DNA of 24,803 nt from CAYVFC01 sp964450715. GTDB lineage: Bacteria > Myxococcota_A > Polyangia > Polyangiales > JAFGIB01. The position numbers were made by a program, and so were the translations under genes. Below the pieces are notes generated by a model, which worked only from the letters and a program-made list of their open reading frames with translations, was not told the DNA's origin and did not search any database. Positions 1 to 7,139 of the stretch are shown piece by piece. The DNA lies in contig CAYVFC010000120.1 of NCBI GenBank assembly GCA_964450715.1, forward strand, positions 1-24,803. The letters run 5' to 3'. Within the stretch, counting starts at the first letter, position 1, and every line of letters begins with the position of its first letter.

Positions 1-40
1 GCGTAAATCGCCGTCAGAAACCGTTTGGGCCGGCTGTTAA

Positions 41-133
41 GCGATCACGCGTGTAGAGGCATCGAAGCTCGCCGAGCGCTGCCCGCCAGAAGAGCGACTT
101 GAGCTTCTGGAGTACCTACTCGCGGAAATATTC
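41..133 (+). other. In-frame, coding-like extension upstream of the 134 start
   Basis: After a TAA at 38-40 the frame of the downstream gene stays open and reads like protein, with a charged amphipathic stretch (ERLELLEYLLAEIF). It has no ATG, GTG or TTG codon before the GTG at 134. A second frame is open from 3 to a TAG at 54-56. This suggests that the gene once began further upstream and lost its start or suffered a frameshift. A non-standard start, or a genuine start at 134, cannot be excluded. Confidence 0.35.
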
Positions 134-2491
134 GTGTCCCCGCCGACCGCCACGCAGGACGGAGTGCTCAATCCTGGATCCGCATGGTTAGGTGTCACCG
201 TCTGCTCGCTCTTTCAGCGTTGCATCGTTGATGTGCCCGCAACGCAGCTCGTCATGACCCGTGCCATGGATGCCATCGCGCAGCTCGCTCGGAACCATGA
301 GGACCTCGGATACGACTTCGATCAGATCCTTCACAACGATGTCCACGTACGGCGCGCGTTCTTCTGGCGCTTCGTCGAAAGATCCTCCGCACGCCACAAC
401 CCGTTTCCTCGAGACTTCTGGGCCGTCGAGCTTCCCAGCATTTTCAACCTTCGGGCAAAAGATGCCGAGTGGCTCGCCGAGGACTGCGTAACTCGTTCGC
501 ATGTGCGTGAGCGCATTCTCGCTTTCAATTGCCTGCTTGCGGTCGCGCCGGAGCCCTCCGGCCGAGACGATGCATTCTGGACACGGATGGAGGACGTCGC
601 CCGTCGGAGCGACGTAAAAAACGAGGGAGGCGCTTTGGCCCGACGACTCGAGCGAGAGAGATCGCGCGGGGTAATGCCCGAATCGCCTTGGAATCTTCGG
701 CAGAATCTGCGGCGACGAGTGGCTGAGCGCGCCAAGGAACGGCTCCGGCAACAGAACCAGGAGGCCCTCCGCCAAAACCTAAAAGAATTACGGGAAGGCA
801 CCTTCCAAGGCGCGTATGCGCACTTCCTCGAAAATTTCGCGAAGCCAGGTCCAAAAGCCAGGTACGAATCACTTTCCTGCAAGGCCATTGCGGAGGAGTA
901 CGGGCAAGAAATCGCCGACGCTGCACGCGAGGGCTTCAAACATTTCTGGCGGACACACGACCCCGCGGCGGCACGCAACGTCGCCGAGAACGAGGTGCCT
1001 TACACATGCATTTGTGGTCTCATTGGGCTCGCACTCGAAGTCGAGGACGGGACGGACCTTACGTCGCTACCCGATTACCTGCTGGAACGCGCAATCCGAT
1101 ATGCGCCGTGGGAGCTGAATGCTTTCCCGCGGTGGCTCACGACGTGCGCGGCGCGGGTTCCGAGTAAGGTGGGCGCAGCACTCGCCGAAGACCTTCGGAC
1201 GGACTTCGGCGCACTCCCCCGTGAAGACGGCCACAACTTCGGACGCATTGTGTCCAAGGTGGAGCATGGCGATACGGAGGTACGCGAAGCGTGCGCACCC
1301 GAGGTCTTGAAACTACTCCTCGAGGGCGATCCTCCACGACTTCCGGTCCTGCAGGATGCCTTGCGGGTACTGCAACGGACGGGGGTACCGGTTAGATCGG
1401 AGCGAGTTGCGCTGGCGAAAGCGCGCACTGATGCGAATTGCACCGACTACCCACGGTTCGCGTTGTGGTGGTCGTTCCTCCTTGCGGACGACCCGGTGAT
1501 CGCGGTCACGACTCTCGAGGAGACCGCTCGCACCGCAGAACGCCCCGATGAACTGATAGAAGAAGCTTGCAGCAGCGCGCTGAAACGGTACGACGAACGT
1601 GCGCAAGCGGGACTCGACGCCCTACGTTCCGACCCTACGTCCTTGGCATCCCTTATCCGTATCGTGCGGGCTCACGTGCGTCCGGAGCAAGACCTTGTTC
1701 ACAAGCGCATGTATTCGCCGGGACGCAGGGACTATGCGCAACGTTTCCGTGACGCCCTGCTCGGCTGGCTGGGAAGCATCGACGCCCCGGAGACGGCGGC
1801 GCTTCTGGAAGGGCTTATCGAGCGGCCCGAGATCGCGTCGGAGGAGCGTGACTGGATCAGGCACCTCGCGGGATTCAGGAGGAAGGCAGCGGTCTCGAAG
1901 GCAATGCCGCTCGAGCGCGCCGTCACACTCCTCACGAGTCTCGTCGTCCAGCCGAGCACACCCGGAGAGCTATTCACGATCGCAAAGAATCGGCTTAGCG
2001 ACGTTCAACGCGATCTCACGCACGGCGATTTCAGCGTGCGGCAAGCATACTGCCCTAAAAAGGGGCACGTGACCGAAGAACCCGTGCAGAATCTACTCGC
2101 AGGAGAGCTTCAGCAGAGGGCTCGCGGACAGTATGAGGTTGTTCGAGAACCCGAACTCACGCGGAAGGCGCGCCCGGACATCCGTCTGGTGAATCCGCGG
2201 TGCGAAGGACGTGTGACTATCGAACTCAAGATCGCTGAACGCTGGAGTGTCACCCAGCTGGAAACGGCTGTCACAGAGCAGCTCGTCGGTACATACATGC
2301 GCGCGAATAAATCGGGCTATGGGCTCTTCGTCGTTTGCTCGTCCGGCGAGTCCAAAGGTTGGCGAACAGCGGACGGGACCGCGCTGGATTTTTCTGCATT
2401 GGTGTCCCACCTTTCATACCACGCCAAGCAGGTCCGCGCGTCAGCGCCTTGGGTTGCTGATCTGGCCGTCGTGGGGCTCGACTTCCATTGA
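134..2491 (+). CDS. Large helical protein with C-terminal PD-(D/E)xK nuclease domain, 5' end uncertain
   Basis: The 785-residue product is mostly helical and charged, with a Lys/Arg/Glu/Gln-rich coiled-coil-like stretch at about residues 165-225 and HEAT-like helical repeats after it. Near the C-terminus it carries a restriction-endonuclease core: RPDI (Asp about 682) on one strand, then TIELK (Glu about 697, Lys about 699) on the next, followed by a helix with conserved-looking Gln/Leu. This D...ExK pattern is the PD-(D/E)xK signature, so DNA cleavage is likely. The GTG at 134 is the first usable start, but coding-like sequence continues upstream in frame, so this may be the C-terminal part of a larger STAND/NACHT-type defence protein; no ATPase motif is inside the window. 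It stands alone, about 500 bp from the next gene. The nuclease assignment is fairly firm and the overall family is not recognised. Confidence 0.7.
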   Translation: MSPPTATQDGVLNPGSAWLGVTVCSLFQRCIVDVPATQLVMTRAMDAIAQLARNHEDLGYDFDQILHNDVHVRRAFFWRFVERSSARHNPFPRDFWAVELPSIFNLRAKDAEWLAEDCVTRSHVRERILAFNCLLAVAPEPSGRDDAFWTRMEDVARRSDVKNEGGALARRLERERSRGVMPESPWNLRQNLRRRVAERAKERLRQQNQEALRQNLKELREGTFQGAYAHFLENFAKPGPKARYESLSCKAIAEEYGQEIADAAREGFKHFWRTHDPAAARNVAENEVPYTCICGLIGLALEVEDGTDLTSLPDYLLERAIRYAPWELNAFPRWLTTCAARVPSKVGAALAEDLRTDFGALPREDGHNFGRIVSKVEHGDTEVREACAPEVLKLLLEGDPPRLPVLQDALRVLQRTGVPVRSERVALAKARTDANCTDYPRFALWWSFLLADDPVIAVTTLEETARTAERPDELIEEACSSALKRYDERAQAGLDALRSDPTSLASLIRIVRAHVRPEQDLVHKRMYSPGRRDYAQRFRDALLGWLGSIDAPETAALLEGLIERPEIASEERDWIRHLAGFRRKAAVSKAMPLERAVTLLTSLVVQPSTPGELFTIAKNRLSDVQRDLTHGDFSVRQAYCPKKGHVTEEPVQNLLAGELQQRARGQYEVVREPELTRKARPDIRLVNPRCEGRVTIELKIAERWSVTQLETAVTEQLVGTYMRANKSGYGLFVVCSSGESKGWRTADGTALDFSALVSHLSYHAKQVRASAPWVADLAVVGLDFH

Positions 2492-2718
2492 TGCACGCGA
2501 AGGTGCGTGCGCCCGTTCCGCCTAAAAGCGGGCGGAACGCCAAAGAACGGACGAGCACCTCTACCGCAACAAGGAAGCACGGTCTGACTGCGGAGCCAGC
2601 TGCGCAGAGACAGGCATCCTGTGGGCCTACTACCCGTCCAGGTACGTTCCCTCCGTATGCAACTGGTCCAGCACGTCGTGGCGCGGACGGGTCGGGGGGC
2701 GTAAATTCGTACTACGAG

Positions 2719-2807
2719 CCCGGGATCAGCCGCAGACCTCTAGCCGGCAGCGGAGGAGCCTCGGCTGGCGCCTGCCCCCCCGCCGCACGAGTTCGGCGAC
2801 CGCCGCC
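2719..2807. repeat. Diverged repeat, copy A (partner at 4789-4884)
   Basis: Two blocks match the second copy: CCCGGGATCAGCCGCAG at the left end and CGCCGCACGAGTTCGGC at the right end, with a diverged middle. Read on the minus strand both copies encode AAVAELVR(R/Q)G and, further on, PARGLRLIPG, but in copy A these two pieces are in different frames. It looks like a frameshifted remnant of a minus-strand gene whose 3' end also survives at 4789. Confidence 0.5.
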
Positions 2808-2981
2808 GATTCACCCTTTTGGATGAAGGACATCCGTTCACCCTGCGACAAATGTCACACTCATACCCGCCCTTCTTCTTCGTCCGCCGCTTTGGGATGC
2901 CGAACCGAGTGACCCCTCGTCCTCGTCTATTAACAGCCATGGGCGGGTACGCCGTAAATCCGGTATCGGTGATCCGACCTG

Positions 2982-2987
2982 TACTAT
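2982..2987 (+). promoter_or_regulatory. Possible -10 box (TACTAT) of the glycosylase-like gene
   Basis: TACTAT lies 23 bp before the preferred ATG at 3010. No good -35 box is visible at the usual spacing. The surrounding CTGTACTATG also occurs before the DUF4145-like gene at 5136-5144. The box overlaps the ATG at 2986, which argues against that codon as the translation start. Confidence 0.3.
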
Positions 2988-3009
2988 GGAACGCGACTTG
3001 TCCGGGGTT

Positions 3010-3891
3010 ATGATCGCGTCCATGACCCCCGAAGAACTCAACCGCCGTCTCGTGCAGTCCTACGCTCGGCCGGCGGAAGGCCAGCAGCTCGCTCTTCTTC
3101 TGGAACTTGCGGATTTTCATGAGAAGAGCGGGTTGATGGGAGCCGGTCCTCTGCCGGCGCTTCATCGGGTCTGCCCGACCGCGAAAGAATGCTGGAAGGG
3201 GATTTCCGAGGACGCGCGGCCAACGGGAACCCGAAGCATCGATCCACAGTCCGAGGCGGGCTGCATCGTCCTGCCCTGGGTCGGGCCCATGTACCGCCCG
3301 GGAGGGGTCGCAGTCCTTGGGCTGAACCTCCGCTACGGCGGCGAGCACTGGGAGTTCGCGATGGAGCACCGGATCACCCTGGACCGCAACGGGGGACAGG
3401 AGGTGTCGCTCCAGGCCGGGCGACGCGCTCACGGGTCGAACTGGGCCACGGGAACCATGAAGGACGCTGCGGCCGTGTATCGGTCGGCGACAGGCGTGTC
3501 TCCCAATGGCACCCCCGACGGAAACGAACTCGCAAACGCGCTGCGAAGGATCGCCCGCATCCAGGCGATCAAGTGTTCCCCGGTCGGGGGAAGAAGCTCG
3601 CCTACCGACAACATGGTAGGACATTGTCCGCGGCAATTCCTCCGAAAAGAACTCGAGGTGCTCCGCCCGGCGGTTGTTCTCGCCTACGGCAAAGCCACGC
3701 ACGCTGCACTTCTCGGACTCGGCGACAACCGACTCGAGACCCGCACTCGCGCCTTCCAGCGAGGAAAACTGTGCGTTTGGGACGAATCCATCATCGTTTT
3801 TCTGATGACCCATCCAGCGCACGGCCGCTGGAATCTAGCCCATCGCGAACTCGCCGAGAGCCTTGAGGCGAACCCTGTGAGAATCCCCTGA
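3010..3891 (+). CDS. Uracil-DNA-glycosylase-superfamily-like protein
   Basis: The C-terminal half follows the UDG-superfamily layout: a Cys-containing segment (CPRQFLRKEL), then LEVLRPAVVLAYGKATHAAL, which matches the 'EL..L.P..VV.lG..A..aL' strand-helix pattern, and near the end a strand with MTHPAHGRWN in the place of the catalytic HPS/HPSP loop. The N-terminal half has CIVLPWVGPM and VLGLNLRYGG, comparable to the water-activating and uracil-binding strands. Members excise uracil or other altered bases from DNA. The exact family is unclear; scattered cysteines (CIV, KCSP, GHCP) recall the Fe-S types but their spacing is not diagnostic. ATGs at 2986, 3010 and 3022 are in frame. I prefer 3010, because 2986 overlaps a -10-like box and MIASMTPEEL reads naturally; a GGGG lies just upstream. 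It is monocistronic, followed by a hairpin. In a defence island it could act on modified phage DNA, but that is inference. Confidence 0.6.
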   Translation: MIASMTPEELNRRLVQSYARPAEGQQLALLLELADFHEKSGLMGAGPLPALHRVCPTAKECWKGISEDARPTGTRSIDPQSEAGCIVLPWVGPMYRPGGVAVLGLNLRYGGEHWEFAMEHRITLDRNGGQEVSLQAGRRAHGSNWATGTMKDAAAVYRSATGVSPNGTPDGNELANALRRIARIQAIKCSPVGGRSSPTDNMVGHCPRQFLRKELEVLRPAVVLAYGKATHAALLGLGDNRLETRTRAFQRGKLCVWDESIIVFLMTHPAHGRWNLAHRELAESLEANPVRIP

Positions 3892-3899
3892 GGTAAGAG

Positions 3900-3926
3900 G
3901 CCCCGTTTCCGGATCGGATTCGGGGC
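3900..3926 (+). terminator. Strong hairpin after the glycosylase-like gene
   Basis: The sequence folds as GCCCCG - TT - TCCG - GAT - CGGA - TT - CGGGGC, two stacked perfect stems (6 and 4 bp) around a 3-nt loop with a symmetric TT/TT bulge. It starts 9 bp after the stop at 3889-3891. No run of T follows, so intrinsic termination is plausible but weak; it could instead be an RNA-stabilising stem. Confidence 0.5.
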
Positions 3927-3963
3927 ATACATTGAAGCTCGAGGACCACAAAAGGGGCAGTAG

Positions 3964-4737
3964 ATGCCAAACCAGAAAATAGGACCGCCGGTACTTCCAT
4001 TCGCATTGCGTGACGTTCCGAAGTTAGTCGTCAGCCGGCTCGATGCAAGCGGAATACTGTGGGATGCCCTGTCGGCACGAAGACATCCTGCCCCGACTGG
4101 ACCTGTTATTGCTATCTATAGTATCGAATCGGCACTCGTCGCAGCGCAGCGACAGCACAGGCGCATAGCGCGAGCAGAGAAGGCGCCACTGGTAGAGTTC
4201 GCGAGGACCAGAGCCTCCAAACGTGCCGTGCTGGCGGGGCGTCGCAACTCCAGGAGCAGCTCTGTTTTCGATGAAGTCCACTTCTACCTGATCTTATGGG
4301 TTCGTATAGCCAGGTTAGCAAAGTTCATCGCAGGGTCCACTAAATACGGCCGGGTCGCCCGAGTATTGAAGAGGTACCACAGCGAGATCGAGGATGCGCG
4401 TTGCATGCGCAATGACATCGAACACCTTGAGGAAAGGCTACCTGGAGGCAAAAAGAACGACTGCCTCCGGAACCCGAACGAACTCTATAACATGAATCTA
4501 TCTCATCATCTCGCGACATTTGGAGGCCGAGAGTTCGACGTGGGGCCGGCTAGTATTCGCCTTCTTGGAGCTCTGGTAAACGAACTCCGTTCAGCGATTC
4601 TTTTCGACGCTGCAGACGAACTTTCTCAGGCTAATAACGGAAGAATTTCATGGCATATCAAGCGTGCGAGCGATGATGCCTCTGTTGCGCGCATACGGAA
4701 GCAAGTCGAGAAGAGATTCTCGCGGTCGTCTAGATGA
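3964..4737 (+). CDS. Putative HEPN-like protein (RNDIEH motif)
   Basis: The 257-residue protein is helical and basic. Its second half contains KRYHSEIEDARCMRNDIEH, where RNDIEH (residues 139-144) fits the R-x4-6-H signature of HEPN RNases, preceded by a long helix and followed by a Gly/Lys loop and another helical region (LLGALVNELRSAILFDAADELSQ), as in HEPN four-helix folds. HEPN proteins commonly act as toxic RNases in defence. The N-terminal 100 residues are Arg-rich and not recognised. The ATG at 3964 is preceded by AGGGGCAG, a modest ribosome site. The gene is separated from its upstream neighbour by a hairpin and has no obvious partner antitoxin. The family assignment rests on one short motif and predicted helices, so it is tentative. 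Confidence 0.6.
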   Translation: MPNQKIGPPVLPFALRDVPKLVVSRLDASGILWDALSARRHPAPTGPVIAIYSIESALVAAQRQHRRIARAEKAPLVEFARTRASKRAVLAGRRNSRSSSVFDEVHFYLILWVRIARLAKFIAGSTKYGRVARVLKRYHSEIEDARCMRNDIEHLEERLPGGKKNDCLRNPNELYNMNLSHHLATFGGREFDVGPASIRLLGALVNELRSAILFDAADELSQANNGRISWHIKRASDDASVARIRKQVEKRFSRSSR

Positions 4738-4788
4738 AGCACCCTATTCGTGTTGTCGGCCCCGCAGGTCTACGCGCCACCTTTCCCG

Positions 4789-4884
4789 CCCGGTATCAGC
4801 CGCAGCCCTCGAGCCGGCCGCGAAGCAACCGGACCCTCAGGCCGTGCCTGCTTTCCCTGCCGCACGAGCTCGGCAACGGCGGCC
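4789..4884. repeat. Diverged repeat, copy B (partner at 2719-2807)
   Basis: The blocks CCCGGTATCAGCCGCAG (4789-4805) and CCGCACGAGCTCGGC (from 4860) match copy A with a few substitutions. The DNA between them has diverged and differs in length. Both copies lie in the gap after a plus-strand gene and before a CTGTACTATG box, so they may mark duplicated gene-end/intergenic cassettes. Confidence 0.5.
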
Positions 4885-5114
4885 CATCTGCTCACCCACC
4901 CGTTGGTAAAGCCCATGGCCAAGCCGCGATGGAACCTTATCCAGTGCCCGGCCATGAAACACAACCCGCCCACCAGTCCGATATGAATCGCTTCCGCCAG
5001 GGGTGCCCCCCCGAACTGCAGGATACCGCGATGGGGAACGGCTGTCCGTCTTCCGGCCTCTTTGTCACGAAGCCGTTCGTTCTCTATCGGGCCGAGTTGT
5101 ATAAGCGCGACGGG

Positions 5115-5143
5115 TTGGCGGAGTAGGGGCGAGACTGTACTAT
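5115..5143 (+). promoter_or_regulatory. Sigma70-like promoter for the DUF4145-like gene
   Basis: TTGGCG (5115-5120) and TACTAT (5138-5143) are spaced by exactly 17 bp, upstream of a gene starting at 5224. The -10 element and its context CTGTACTATG recur before the glycosylase-like gene. Confidence 0.4.
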
Positions 5144-5223
5144 GAACCTTGGGGCGCGAACTTTCATCTGCCATCCATAGCGCAACGTCTGACGATTTCC
5201 GTATCCGTAAGGAGAAGGAGCTG

Positions 5224-6183
5224 ATGAACAAAAAAAGGAAACGCCTCGATTTGTCGGATATTCCAAAGAGACCTAACTGGGCCGAGCTATCCACGGATGT
5301 CTCGGTTTACGCTCCACGACCTCTTGAAGAAGACATTTGGCTTGAAGGTCAATACCAGGCGTTGATTCGGAGAGAAAACGCTTTGCGGGAACTGCTCGAA
5401 GCGAAGGAGCGCGAGGGGATTGAGGAGATGCTCTCCGAATGCGTAGGAGCACTGGAGGTGCTGAACGAAACGTTGTCGGCGCCCAAAGTGTTTCTCCTTG
5501 CTCCTGGCGAAACCTTGAATTCAATCGCTAGCTTGACCCATGGAGGGTACACGTGGTTCGAGTCGCTTCTTGATTTACTTGGTCTGCAGCGCGAAGGCGG
5601 AATCAAGGTCGAGAAGACGGATGACAGCGTTCTTATAAAGCGAGGGGAGGATGTAAAACAGTTCTTCTCTCCGGCTTTCAACATAGACGATCTGGAACAA
5701 CGCTATTCGAGGATAAATCGATTATGGGCTTTGGTGCTACCTTCCGGCGTGCCCGACGAAACGATCTACACGTTAGACGAAGCTCTTTGGTGTTTTGAGG
5801 TTGGGGCATACAGAGGGGCAGCGGTTCTTGCCAGGACCGTCCTAGAAGCGGTTCTATATCAAGCACTAAAAGCAGGTGGAGCTATTCCAAAGGAGCCGAA
5901 TGTTACTCCTTTTGGATTCGACCAACGACGACGCTTGCACACCATGATTGAAAAAGCCGCAAAGACCGGAATCCTTCCGCCCAGCCTATCTAGAAGAGCG
6001 AGTAGACGGAAAAAGTTCTGTAACAGCATAGTCCATATTATACACGCTACTGAATCGAACAGGCAAAGGAACCGTGACGAGATCGCTGAGTCGACTACAA
6101 GAGTCATCCACGATGTATCCGAGGTGGTGCGGTACCTGTTTAGGAATAAGAGAATGAAACACCGTCGTCTAAAAAGAGAATAA
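5224..6183 (+). CDS. DUF4145-like (HEPN-clan) protein
   Basis: The 319-residue product has an N-terminal coiled-coil-like part (residues about 35-90) and a C-terminal domain resembling DUF4145: EALWCFEVGAYRGAAVLARTVLEAVLYQAL, then a short loop, RLHTMIEKAAKTGILP, a conserved-looking KKFCNSIVHI and a final amphipathic helix EIAESTTRVIHDVSEVVRYLF. DUF4145 belongs to the HEPN clan, occurs alone or fused to type I restriction subunits, and lacks the catalytic R-x4-6-H in most members; I do not see it here. ATG 5224 is preferred over the upstream TTG 5149 because two overlapping AAGGAG sites (5209-5220) precede it. It has its own promoter-like element and no close neighbour. Function unknown; a role in restriction or abortive defence is plausible only from family context. 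Confidence 0.7.
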   Translation: MNKKRKRLDLSDIPKRPNWAELSTDVSVYAPRPLEEDIWLEGQYQALIRRENALRELLEAKEREGIEEMLSECVGALEVLNETLSAPKVFLLAPGETLNSIASLTHGGYTWFESLLDLLGLQREGGIKVEKTDDSVLIKRGEDVKQFFSPAFNIDDLEQRYSRINRLWALVLPSGVPDETIYTLDEALWCFEVGAYRGAAVLARTVLEAVLYQALKAGGAIPKEPNVTPFGFDQRRRLHTMIEKAAKTGILPPSLSRRASRRKKFCNSIVHIIHATESNRQRNRDEIAESTTRVIHDVSEVVRYLFRNKRMKHRRLKRE

Positions 6184-6418
6184 CTGGTATGTCTGCGCAA
6201 GGGTTCGCTGAAAGAGAGAGGTCGAGGCATAGGACAAACCGCTCTATGCAAGTGTAGAATCCGAGGGGGCTAGCGAATGAGTGTTGGTTTCGTCGTAGCA
6301 AACACAAACCTCTTCTCCAATCCGGGATAAGAACAATGAAGGCGCCCGACCGCGGCTGACACCCGTCAGTCCTTAACGTGTCTGAGCGTCTTCATCAACA
6401 TCCACCGTGGAGGAAAAC

Positions 6419-6601
6419 ATGCATGCAACCGCAACCCCAGCGGACCGCACCGGTGCGCCCGCAATTCTAAAACCCCTACCCGACCAGCCAGGAAGCTGGA
6501 TAGCGCACGAGAAGCCTATACCCTTCGACCAGGCGGCCGAGAAGATCCTCTGGCCCATCGCGAAGATGGCGCCAGGGATGACAATCTGGTCCACAACCTG
6601 A
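6419..6601 (+). CDS. Small ORF with strong ribosome site, possibly a gene fragment
   Basis: A 60-codon frame starts at ATG 6419, five bases after GGAGG (6409-6413), the best-placed Shine-Dalgarno of the stretch. The product begins MHATATPADRTGAP and contains FDQAAEKILWPIAKMAPGM; no domain is recognised. It runs into TGA 6599-6601, just where another frame starts to look coding, so it may be the 5' end of a frameshifted gene rather than a true small protein. Confidence 0.3.
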   Translation: MHATATPADRTGAPAILKPLPDQPGSWIAHEKPIPFDQAAEKILWPIAKMAPGMTIWSTT

Positions 6602-6621
6602 GGACCTGGGTTTTCAACCTG

Positions 6622-6822
6622 GCCGCTTGCGGAATCATGGAATCCCCGTACGCCGACTAAGCCTACCGCATTTTCGTCGACAAGCCCGTGAGGTCCCAGG
6701 TGGTAGCCGGCCTGGCCGAGGAGATGGACTCCGACAACTTCAAGTCCGAAGTCTCCTGCCACCAGTACGGGAAGGGAGCGGCCTACGGGCGCGCGTTCCA
6801 CGAGGCCTGGTCAGTGATGTAA
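6622..6822 (+). pseudogene. Remnant of a small conserved hypothetical gene
   Basis: In one frame (TAA at 6820-6822) the sequence reads AYRIFVDKPVRSQVVAGLAEEM, DSDNFKSEV and ends in FHEAWSVM. As I recall, this resembles the C-terminal part of a widespread small hypothetical family whose members end in 'DYxNFKxxV...Y..VWxVM'. The frame is interrupted by TAA 6658-6660, and just before it WVFNLAACGIMES could be the family's N-terminus (usual start MWxFTxxGFFS), implying loss of the middle. I call it a pseudogene of unknown function; the family match is from memory. Confidence 0.4.
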
Positions 6823-7139
6823 CGGCTGTAGGGGGAAGGTTTAGGGCGCGGCGGATCGTACACGGAAACCGGAAGGATGGCCGGGTCGCCGTTGGCGGTT
6901 TTACCCCACGCCACCCCAAAGGGTGTCCCCGACCCCCTGACCAGGAGGGCCCGGAGGGGATGGAAATATGGGGTAAGGTCTTTTTCGCCCGCCTTCGGGG
7001 CCCGGAAAGCCCCTAAATCCCGATCCAAACCCGTCAGTTTCTTGATACATTATCCGTCTGCCATTTTGACCCGGGGTGACGGCGCGGGGCGGACTTTAGT
7101 CACCGGAAAGCCTCCTTCCTGGACCGAAAACGAGGAACG

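Larger units (their letters stand above)
2492..3009. other. Gene-poor stretch with decayed sequence
   Basis: No convincing gene is present. A 112-codon plus-strand frame (2488-2826) is of low complexity, rich in Pro, Thr, Arg and Gly, and has no family resemblance. The stretch holds copy A of a diverged repeat (2719-2807) and, at its end, a -10-like box before the glycosylase-like gene. Confidence 0.4.
4770..5294 (-). pseudogene. Minus-strand remnant ORF, unknown family
   Basis: A 174-codon minus-strand frame fills the gap between the HEPN-like and DUF4145-like genes. Its C-terminal part (about 4770-5100) looks protein-like: RTAVPHRGILQF, a hydrophobic segment IHIGLVGGLCFMAGHWI, then WAAVAELVRQG and PARGLRLIPG. 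The last two pieces recur, frameshifted, at 2719-2807. The N-terminal third overlaps the start of the real plus-strand gene and is probably not coding. I do not recognise the family. It may be a short membrane-associated protein gene or the surviving copy of a decayed one. Confidence 0.25.
6184..7139. other. Long gene-poor stretch before the helicase-methylase locus
   Basis: About 950 bp without a clear intact gene. It holds a small ORF with a strong ribosome site (6419-6601), a broken gene (6622-6822), a GC-rich tract with a weak hairpin (GGGGC 6997-7001 and GCCCC 7009-7013), and an AT-richer patch at 7036-7066 where the promoter of the 7140 operon would be expected. I could not find a convincing -35/-10 pair there. 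Confidence 0.4.

Noticed and set aside
2488..2826. 112-codon plus-strand ORF after the nuclease gene
   Set aside because: Low-complexity Pro/Arg/Thr/Gly composition, no family resemblance, overlaps the stop of the preceding gene and the diverged repeat.
2740..3822. 360-codon minus-strand ORF
   Set aside because: Antisense to the glycosylase-like gene, whose plus-strand product has coherent motifs; the minus product is an Arg/Gly-rich shadow typical of GC-rich DNA.
3189..3866. 225-codon plus-strand ORF in another frame of the glycosylase-like gene
   Set aside because: Arg/Pro-rich alternate-frame product; the overlapping frame has the UDG-like pattern.
4734..5126. 130-codon plus-strand ORF between the HEPN-like and DUF4145-like genes
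   Set aside because: Pro/Ser/Arg-rich without family features; the minus strand of the same stretch reads more like a protein.
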